Source of the DNA: Devosia salina
Lineage (GTDB): Bacteria > Pseudomonadota > Alphaproteobacteria > Rhizobiales > Devosiaceae
Reading direction: 5' to 3'
Length of the DNA: 64,000 bases
NCBI RefSeq assembly: GCF_019504385.1
Contig: NZ_CP080590.1
Coordinates: forward strand, 2,212,001-2,276,000
Shown piece by piece: positions 26,529 to 33,078 of the stretch. Position 1 is the first letter of the stretch; each line of letters starts with the position of its first letter. A program made the position numbers and the translations under genes. Below the pieces are notes generated by a model that worked only from the letters and a program-made list of their open reading frames with translations, was not told where the DNA came from and did no database searches.

Positions 26529-27638
26529 ATGAACAGCAGGATCGAGAGCATTGAGGCGCAGCTCTTCCGCGTGCCGCTGCCCAAGGTGATGTCCGACGCC
26601 AAGCATGGCGCTCACACCCATTTTGAGCTCGTTACGGCAACGGTGCGGACGGCCGATGGCCTGGAAGGCGTTGGCTACACCTATACCGGCGGCAAGGGCG
26701 GCCGCGCTATCCGCGCCGTGCTTGAGCACGATCTCGCTCCCGCGCTGGTTGGCAAGGACGCAGCCCAAATCGAGGCGCTGTATGACGCGATGTGGTGGCA
26801 CATTCATTACGTGGGCCGGGGCGGTATCACCAGCTTTGCCATCTCCGCGGTTGATATCGCACTCTGGGATCTTCGCGGCAAGCGCGAGGCCCTGCCGCTC
26901 TGGAAATTGGCGGGCGGCACGAGCGCCCGGGCAAAAGTTTATCGTGGCGGCATCGACCTTAACTATACGCTCGACGAACTGCTTGCGAGTATCGAGGGCT
27001 ACCTCGCCGCCGGCTTCACTGCCGTCAAGATCAAGGTTGGAAAGGATGATCTTGCCGAAGATCAGGAGCGGGTCGCAGCGGTACGCCGGCTGATCGGTCC
27101 CAGCATGCCTTTCATGGTTGACGCCAATTACGCGCTCAACGTTCCCCGCGCCATTGCAGCGGCCAGGGCATTCGAGCCCCACGACATTCTCTGGTTTGAA
27201 GAGCCCATCATTCCCGATGATTTTCGCGGCTATGGCGAGATCGCCGACGCGACCGGCATGCCGCTTGCCATGGGCGAGAACCTGCACACCATTCACGAAT
27301 TCGAATACGCCATTGCGCAGTCGAAGCTTTCCTATTTGCAGCCCGATGCATCCAACTGCGGCGGCATCAGCGGCTTCCTGCGTGTTGCCCAGATGAGCCG
27401 CACCGCCGGCATTCCCGTTTGCAGCCACGGCATGCAGGAACTCCATGTTAGCCTGGTTGCGGCCCAGCCCAATGCCGGCTGGGTGGAGGCCCACAGCTTC
27501 GACATCGACACCTTCACCCACCGCCCTCTGCAATTGAGCGGTGGCCTTGCCGTGGCGCCCGACACACCCGGAACGGGCGTCGAGTTCGATTGGGCCAAAC
27601 TCAAGCATGCCGCTGCCCAAAGCGCCCCTGGCGAATAG
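26529..27638 (+). CDS. Enolase-superfamily (mandelate racemase/muconate lactonizing) sugar-acid dehydratase
   Basis: The 369-residue protein has the MR-type active site: KIKVGKDD (Lys pair) near residue 175, then Mg ligands in VDANY, FEEPI and GENLH near 200, 226 and 250, and SHGMQELH with the catalytic His near 302. Family members mostly dehydrate aldonic or aldaric acids to 2-keto-3-deoxy acids. That fits the KduD-like SDR two genes downstream. It starts 7 bp after the aldehyde dehydrogenase. The exact acid cannot be assigned from sequence. Confidence 0.9.
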   Translation: MNSRIESIEAQLFRVPLPKVMSDAKHGAHTHFELVTATVRTADGLEGVGYTYTGGKGGRAIRAVLEHDLAPALVGKDAAQIEALYDAMWWHIHYVGRGGITSFAISAVDIALWDLRGKREALPLWKLAGGTSARAKVYRGGIDLNYTLDELLASIEGYLAAGFTAVKIKVGKDDLAEDQERVAAVRRLIGPSMPFMVDANYALNVPRAIAAARAFEPHDILWFEEPIIPDDFRGYGEIADATGMPLAMGENLHTIHEFEYAIAQSKLSYLQPDASNCGGISGFLRVAQMSRTAGIPVCSHGMQELHVSLVAAQPNAGWVEAHSFDIDTFTHRPLQLSGGLAVAPDTPGTGVEFDWAKLKHAAAQSAPGE

Positions 27639-27659
27639 CACAAGGAGAAGCAAGAAACG

Positions 27660-28700
27660 ATGAGCAGTCAGACCGCAATGGCCGCATTCTATGCCGGCCA
27701 GAAATCATTCCGCCTCGAAGAAGTGGTCCCCGTTGCTCCCGGCCCGGGCGAGGTGCAGATTGACGTCGCCTATTGCGGTGTATGCGGCACCGACATGCAT
27801 GTGTTTCATGGCGACATGGACGCGCGGGTCACCACGCACCGGATCATTGGGCACGAGATGTCGGGGGTGATCGCGGCCGTCGGAGCTGGCGTGGAGCACA
27901 TCCGAACCGGCCAGCGCGTGGTCGTGCGTCCGCTCGATCACTGCGGTGACTGTCCGGCCTGCCGGGCGGGCCACAGCCATATCTGTCACAATCTCAAATT
28001 TCTCGGCCTCGATTCCAACGGAGCATTCCAGCAGAAGTGGACCGTGCCGGCTCATACCGTGCATGTGCTGCCGCAAAACCTCGATCTCAAGCTCGCCGCG
28101 ATGGTCGAACCGCTGGCCGTCGCATGCCATGATGTTCGCCGCGGTCGTATTGCAGCCGGTGAAATCGCCCTCGTGATCGGAGGCGGCCCCATCGGCATGC
28201 TAATTGCGTTGGTTGCAGCCCATGCTGGTGCGAATGCGATCGTGGCCGAGATCAACGAGAACCGACTGGCTATTGCCAGGAAACTGGAGCTCGAAACGAT
28301 CAACCCCAAAGACGGCGCCATAGGCCCAGCCATCATGGCGCGAACGGACGGCCGCGGCGCCGACGTGGTCTTTGAGGTGTCGGGCTCCCAAGCGGGAGTG
28401 GAAGCCATGACGGCAGCAGCCGCAGCACGCGGACGCATCGTCATGGTAGCCATCAACAACAAGAGGCCGCCCGTAGACCTCTTTCAGTTCTTCTGGCGAG
28501 AGCTCGAAATGCTGGGAGCGCGCGTCTACGAGCCAGAAGACTACAATAGGGCGATCGAACTGCTCGAATCGGGCGCCGTAGATGTTGCTCCCCTGATCAC
28601 CGACATTCGCGGCCTCGACGAGATCGAACAGGCATTTACAGGCCTTGAAGGCAATTCCAACGCCATGAAGACGTTGATCCAGGTGGGAGCTGGCACTTGA
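27660..28700 (+). CDS. Zinc-dependent medium-chain alcohol/polyol dehydrogenase
   Basis: The 346-residue MDR enzyme has the catalytic zinc ligands Cys in CGVCGTDMHVF and His-Glu in GHEMSG. The structural zinc cysteines are in CGDCPACRAGHSHIC, and the nucleotide motif GGGPIGMLIALVAA lies near residue 168. It resembles threonine/sorbitol/galactitol dehydrogenases. It lies 21 bp after the dehydratase gene; the downstream SDR starts inside its stop codon region. Confidence 0.93.
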   Translation: MSSQTAMAAFYAGQKSFRLEEVVPVAPGPGEVQIDVAYCGVCGTDMHVFHGDMDARVTTHRIIGHEMSGVIAAVGAGVEHIRTGQRVVVRPLDHCGDCPACRAGHSHICHNLKFLGLDSNGAFQQKWTVPAHTVHVLPQNLDLKLAAMVEPLAVACHDVRRGRIAAGEIALVIGGGPIGMLIALVAAHAGANAIVAEINENRLAIARKLELETINPKDGAIGPAIMARTDGRGADVVFEVSGSQAGVEAMTAAAAARGRIVMVAINNKRPPVDLFQFFWRELEMLGARVYEPEDYNRAIELLESGAVDVAPLITDIRGLDEIEQAFTGLEGNSNAMKTLIQVGAGT

Positions 28701-29464
28701 GCATTCTCGATAAGTTCCGCCTAGACGGGCGGACGGCACTGGTCACCGGTTGCAATCGGGGAATCGGATTGGCCATGGCAGTAGCACTCGCAGAAGCGGG
28801 GGCCGACATCGTGGGCGTCAGCGCCAGTCTTTCTGCGTCTGGGAGCCTTTGTGAGCAGGAGGTTCGGGCACGCGGCCGGCAGTTCACAGCCTACCACTGC
28901 GACTTTTCGGACCGCGCCTCCACACACGCCTTCATCAATACGGCCGCAGCCCAGCACCGCATCGACATTTTGGTCAACAATGCAGGAACTATCAGGCGCG
29001 CTCCAGCCGTACAGCATGACGATGTGATCTGGGACGAGGTGCTCGAAACCAATCTCTCGGCGCCCTTCATTCTGGCGCGGGAGTTCGGGCGCCGCATGAT
29101 CGACAATGGCGGCGGCAAGATCATCTTTACCGCTTCCCTGCTGACCTTCCAGGGCGGCATCAACGTCCCGGGTTATGCCGCAAGCAAGAGCGGCATAGGC
29201 CGCATCACGATGGCTCTCGCAAATGAATGGGCCGGCAAGAACATCAACATCAACGCGATCGCACCTGGTTACGTCGCGACGGACAATACTGAGGCCTTGC
29301 GCGACGACCCGGTGCGCTCCAATGCCATTCTCAACCGCATTCCAGCTGGGCGGTGGGGCACCGTTGACGATTTTGCCGGCGCAGTTGTCTTCCTTGCGTC
29401 CCCCGCCTCTGCCTACATGAATGGCCATACCATAGTTGTCGATGGCGGATGGCTAGGCAGATGA
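28697..29464 (+). CDS. KduD-like SDR (2-deoxy-D-gluconate 3-dehydrogenase type)
   Basis: The 255-residue SDR has GCNRGIGLAMA, NNAGTIRR and the catalytic YAASKSG. The late segments RIPAGRWGTVDDFAG and YMNGHTIVVDGGWLGR are diagnostic of KduD-like enzymes. These interconvert 2,5-diketo-3-deoxygluconate and 2-keto-3-deoxygluconate, or act on related keto-deoxy acids. The start is TTG at 28697, overlapping the previous stop as TTGA with a GGGAG box upstream. It closes the four-gene operon. Confidence 0.92.
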   Translation: MSILDKFRLDGRTALVTGCNRGIGLAMAVALAEAGADIVGVSASLSASGSLCEQEVRARGRQFTAYHCDFSDRASTHAFINTAAAQHRIDILVNNAGTIRRAPAVQHDDVIWDEVLETNLSAPFILAREFGRRMIDNGGGKIIFTASLLTFQGGINVPGYAASKSGIGRITMALANEWAGKNININAIAPGYVATDNTEALRDDPVRSNAILNRIPAGRWGTVDDFAGAVVFLASPASAYMNGHTIVVDGGWLGR

Positions 29465-29486
29465 CGTCAAGAGAGCCTGGACGTCA
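29462..29486 (+). terminator. Inverted repeat at the end of the dehydratase operon
   Basis: TGACGTC (29462-29468) and GACGTCA (29480-29486) form a 7-bp perfect stem with an 11-nt loop, beginning at the KduD-like stop codon itself. There is no T-run, so termination activity is uncertain. Confidence 0.4.
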
Positions 29487-29629
29487 CGCGATTGCCCTAT
29501 CGACGGCTGGGCGATGATGCTCAGTCACTCCTGAACGTGCAGTTCCGGCGCGGCGGAGTGTTGGGGGCAAGGGCATGATCGACCTCTTGGGGGAAAGTGA
29601 CCCGGACCGCAAGGTGCGGGGCCTGTGAG

Positions 29630-30159
29630 CGTGGCGGCGCGCGTAAGCTCGACGCCGGGGAAGTTAAGCGGCACGTCGAGGGTGACATTGATGTATTTGG
29701 TGGACAGGTTGGGCGACGTTTGCATGACCTCGACGATCTCGCCTTGGTTGAACCAGCAATCGCCGGCTCTTTCGCTTCACCAGCGTCGACGCCCCGCTTA
29801 GCGATCAGTGCGACAGCGAAGTTCAGCGCTACTGCTGGTGCGCGGATCGCTGGAGCGGCCGGCTTGTGCCTCGGTCATCTCCACGGCGGTGGCGCTAGCA
29901 TTTTTGACCAAGCCGGTATGGGCGGCCAGGCAAAGGTTGCCGCTGTTGCGATCGGCGATGGCCACGGCGATCTGCTCGCCCAACTTCGTCCCAGAATGCC
30001 GCCGCCTGCGGCAGCGAAGGAACCCCACATGTTGGCCAGGGCGGCAGGCGAATTGCCGGCAGCCGATTGGCAATCACAACGAATGCAAACTTGATCTCTC
30101 GAAAGTTCTGCTCGACCGAGCCGGTTGCGTCGGTGGGGGCGATAGTTAATTCTGCTCAT
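29630..30159 (-). pseudogene. Decayed AhpD-like/carboxymuconolactone decarboxylase family gene
   Basis: From the reverse ATG at 30159 the frames give, in order, MSRINYRP, PTDATGSVEQNFREIKFAF, GNSPAALANMWGSFAAAGGG, KLGEQIAVAIADRNSGNLCL with AAHTGLVKNASATAVEMTEA, then ALNFAVALIAKRGVDAG, GEIVEVMQTSPNL and INVTLDVPLNFPGVELT. This is the full AhpD-like peroxidase-related family in sequence, but five frame changes are needed. The first of the paired redox cysteines (usually CxxC before LAAHT) is replaced. It lies downstream of the exported protein and MarR genes and was probably the third gene of that operon. Confidence 0.85.
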
Positions 30160-30232
30160 GTTTCTTCTCTTCGTGCCTGGAGGGTGGAAACGTGCCGGTT
30201 CGTCGATGGCAGTCGACGAACCGGCCGCTCGG

Positions 30233-30949
30233 CTAGTGACTGGCACTGACCTTTCCGGGGAGGCTCAGGTCACCCGAGGCGACCTTGAACACGTTGTCCA
30301 CGCAGAGCAGCGGTGCATGGAGCTTTCCATTCACCTTAAGGCCTGCCGTGACGCCGTCGAAACTTGCATCCGCAATGCCGCTGATCAACTCAAGTGGGAT
30401 CGTCACTTGCACCGTCTCACCGGTAAAGTTCGTCGGATATTCCGGGCTATCTATCAGCAGCGGTACGTTGGGCCAGGTTTGCGGCACCTTGGGGGTGGCG
30501 CCTTCGGGAATATCATTGACCTTGAGGCCGCCGGGGCAAGCGGCGTCTTCACTTAAAACGACCCAGTGCGGATGCCACACGTGGCGGTTGGCGCCGCCAT
30601 AGGCAGCGTCATCGAAATCGGGATGGAAGGTCACGGCAAGGGCGACAATGCCCTGGTTCGCATCAAAACCGATGTCGCCGCTGTTGAGGCTGGTGGGCCA
30701 GACATAAGCGTAAACGCTGGAGCCTTCGAACTTGCCGGCGGCATCAGGCCTGTCGATGCCCGCCTCACCACGCACGCGTGTGGTGAAGACGGCATTCTCG
30801 TCCTTGATCACAATGGTAGTTTCGATGATGTCGAACGAGGCCATAGCGGCCTCTGACGGTTCGGTATGGATACCAGTACCATCTGCCAAGCTCGGCGCAG
30901 ACGGAAGGATTGCCAGCAGCGTCGCTGCCAGGAGAGGTAGACGGGTCAT
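30233..30949 (-). CDS. Exported protein of unknown function, MarR-linked
   Basis: The 238-residue protein begins with a Sec signal (MTRLPLLAATLLAILPSAPS, then LADG). The mature part is beta-rich with aromatic segments (YAYVWPTSLNSGDIGF, RHVWHPHWVVLSEDAACPGG, PEYPTNFTGETVQVTIPLEL) and two cysteines that could form a disulfide. I do not recognise the family. It starts 18 bp after the MarR stop and precedes the AhpD remnant, so it is probably a stress-response target of that regulator. Confidence 0.75.
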   Translation of the reverse strand: MTRLPLLAATLLAILPSAPSLADGTGIHTEPSEAAMASFDIIETTIVIKDENAVFTTRVRGEAGIDRPDAAGKFEGSSVYAYVWPTSLNSGDIGFDANQGIVALAVTFHPDFDDAAYGGANRHVWHPHWVVLSEDAACPGGLKVNDIPEGATPKVPQTWPNVPLLIDSPEYPTNFTGETVQVTIPLELISGIADASFDGVTAGLKVNGKLHAPLLCVDNVFKVASGDLSLPGKVSASH

Positions 30950-30967
30950 AGTGAGATTTCCTTTTCT

Positions 30968-31636
30968 TCAGAGACCTGGAGGGTTGAGAGGCTGATCCTT
31001 TTGGAACTCGGCCCAGGTGGCAGCCCGGTACGAAGGATCAGCAGTTTCGTGTTCGCGGCAATCGACCCGCAATTCATGCTGGCCAAAGGCTGCGTCCACG
31101 AAAGAGCAGTGATGCGGTTGCGCCGCATCCGCATGAGCGTACGGCCGGAAATAGCGACAGCTGACGCACATGCGCTGAACAGGGATGACGCCGGTCTCCT
31201 GCAGGTGCCGGATCATGGTGACGAGCGAGACAAGCAGATCCTCCTGCTGCCGCGCATCCAAAGAGCGGGCCGCCCGTTCGGCAACACTGCGCGTTGCATG
31301 GGCGGCAGTCAGAGAAGCCTGGCCATGGTCTGTCAACATGATGCGAACGGAGCGCCGGTCTTGGGGCGCGGGGGACCTGATCAGGTAGCCCTTGCGCTCC
31401 AGTGCCGCGATGGAGTCGGTGGCCGAAGGCTGGGAGACACCAAGCTGCAGGGCAATGTCCCGAACGCTCATGCCCATGGCGCGCCCTTCAAGAACGGCCA
31501 TGATGGCGAACTGGGTTGGGTTTACGCCGGCAGCGCGCGCGCTGACCCAGTCATCGGCACGAAGCGCTGTTGCGACCCGTTCCAGGCCTTCATGAATGCG
31601 CAGGGGCAGCGATTTGGGTACAGTTGGCGTTTCCAT
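30968..31636 (-). CDS. MarR-family regulator with Cys/His-rich C-terminal extension
   Basis: Residues 10-150 form a MarR winged helix (DIALQLGVSQPSATDSIAAL recognition region, then the wing APQDRRSVRIMLT). About 70 extra residues follow, with RMCVSCRYFRP, AQPHHCSFVDAAFG and VDCREHETADP: four cysteines and three or more histidines that look like a metal or Fe-S site. Normal MarR proteins stop near residue 150. A perfect 17-bp palindrome begins 10 bp before its start codon, which suggests autoregulation. Sensing of a metal or oxidant through the tail is inference. Confidence 0.9.
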   Translation of the reverse strand: METPTVPKSLPLRIHEGLERVATALRADDWVSARAAGVNPTQFAIMAVLEGRAMGMSVRDIALQLGVSQPSATDSIAALERKGYLIRSPAPQDRRSVRIMLTDHGQASLTAAHATRSVAERAARSLDARQQEDLLVSLVTMIRHLQETGVIPVQRMCVSCRYFRPYAHADAAQPHHCSFVDAAFGQHELRVDCREHETADPSYRAATWAEFQKDQPLNPPGL

Positions 31637-31645
31637 GCACCCTTC

Positions 31646-31662
31646 ATATAGGAGTCCTATAT
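31646..31662. promoter_or_regulatory. Perfect palindrome, likely MarR operator
   Basis: ATATAGGA-G-TCCTATAT is an uninterrupted 8-bp inverted repeat around one central base, 10 bp upstream of the MarR ATG at 31636. Size and position are typical of an autoregulatory MarR box. Confidence 0.75.
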
Positions 31663-32006
31663 AGTTGCAAGGTCGTTTCTTGTGTTAACTTCCTGGCGAG
31701 GTCGTTTGTGGTCCCGTCGAAGACGCACGGAATTGCCGACGTTGACGCTGCAATCGGGGGAAGCCGTGCGGAGCTGCCGGTCCGGTTCCTACCCCCATTT
31801 TTTGACATCGAGCGAACCTTCAGCTTTCGGCAAATCGAAAGCGGTGAATGGCCGCGATGGGTCGGACCTGCCGACCGACAACGCGCCCATTTCAGTCATT
31901 GAAGCCGGCGGGGTGACCTACCCAGAAGCAGACGCAGGTCGACCACTCTATCAGCCCTTGACCGCTTGACCCCGAGCCCTGTCATATTGAACGGTCGCTT
32001 ACGGAT
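31663..32006. other. Divergent spacer between MarR and NYN genes
   Basis: This stretch of about 345 bp holds no recognisable gene. Short open frames exist but lack coding character. It must carry the promoter of the NYN-LOTUS gene. Confidence 0.5.
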
Positions 32007-32753
32007 ATGCTCATGCCTGACATTCGTTCCCCTCGTCTCGCCGTCCTGATCGATGCCGACAATGCCTCTGCTCGAATTGCCGATGGCCTGTTCGAAGAAA
32101 TAGCCAAGATCGGCGAGGCCAGTGTCCGCCGAATCTATGGGGACTTTTCTAGTTCGCGGTCGAAGGCTTGGGCTGATGTGTTGGCGAAGCACGCAATCAT
32201 TCCACAGCAGCAGTTCGCCTACACAACGGGTAAGAACGCTTCCGACATCACGCTGGTGATCGACGCTATGGACCTCCTGCACAGCGGGAGGTTTGATGGA
32301 TTTTGCCTCGTGTCATCCGACAGTGACTTCACACGATTAGCCGCTCGAATTCGAGAGCAGGGTATTGATGTCTTTGGGTTCGGCGAGCAGAAAACGCCGG
32401 AAAGTTTCCGACAAGCCTGTCGCCGCTTCGTCTACACCGAGAACCTTTTGCCAGAGGCCGCAGCAAACGTGGAGGACGCGGGAGCTAAGGCTGCTCCACT
32501 TCAACCGCCTGCGGATGCCGTGCCGATTCTTTTGCGGGTCCTGGAGCAAATGGACACTGAAGACGGCTGGATACCGCTTGGCGCGGTCGGCAATCAACTT
32601 GCCAATTTGGCTCCTGACTTTGACCCACGCACTTACGGCTTCCGGAAGCTTAGCGACTTGGTACGTCGAACCGAAGCGTTCGAACTCGATCAACCCGAAG
32701 GCCGCGCCCTTCGCATACGGGCCAAATCGCAGCAGAAAAGGCGGCGTAGCTAG
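32007..32753 (+). CDS. NYN-domain RNase with C-terminal OST-HTH/LOTUS domain
   Basis: The 248-residue protein has a PIN-like NYN domain at residues 8-150 with the acidic catalytic pattern VLIDADNAS, NASDITLVIDAMDLL and LVSSDSDFTRLA. A linker rich in Ala and Pro follows, then an OST-HTH/LOTUS domain at about 170-240 (ILLRVLEQMDTEDGWIPLGA, then YGFRKLSDLVRR). NYN nucleases cut RNA, and LOTUS domains bind RNA (G-quadruplexes in known cases) or protein partners. ATG 32007 or 32013 could start it. No partner gene is adjacent. Confidence 0.93.
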   Translation: MLMPDIRSPRLAVLIDADNASARIADGLFEEIAKIGEASVRRIYGDFSSSRSKAWADVLAKHAIIPQQQFAYTTGKNASDITLVIDAMDLLHSGRFDGFCLVSSDSDFTRLAARIREQGIDVFGFGEQKTPESFRQACRRFVYTENLLPEAAANVEDAGAKAAPLQPPADAVPILLRVLEQMDTEDGWIPLGAVGNQLANLAPDFDPRTYGFRKLSDLVRRTEAFELDQPEGRALRIRAKSQQKRRRS

Positions 32754-33078
32754 GTAGCTGTCGAGCATTGCCGGTACGGCGCCCATGTCGGCCGTTCAGC
32801 CTGCCATTGTGATTCCCTGGAAGCGGATATTGTCTTTCCGCCACCACTGGCAGTTCTCGGCAAGGGCTGTGCATGCTGAAGGAAGATCACCGGTGCCGGA
32901 CGGGTTGTCGCCGGCGCGGCCTTCACCGGCCGCCCCAACAGATCGGCCGGCGGACCGGCGTCACTGTACACGATACATGTCTACACTAACTTGCCGGCGC
33001 TCGATTGGGCACCAGCCGGTCACTACCTGATGACGTAGTATGTCCAATCCCGCTACTTAAATAGCAGTGCCGAATTGC
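32754..33078. other. Intergenic region, no gene recognised
   Basis: This 325-bp stretch lies between the convergent NYN-LOTUS and alginate-lyase-like genes. A 25-codon open stretch ending near 33032 (YTNLPALDWAPAGHYLMT) reads like the C-terminal tail of a lost protein, but no upstream part was found. Confidence 0.4.

Noticed and set aside
33020..33035. Protein-like tail ending HYLMT near 33032
   Set aside because: Only about 20 residues read like protein and nothing upstream supports a gene, so it is mentioned only in the intergenic entry.
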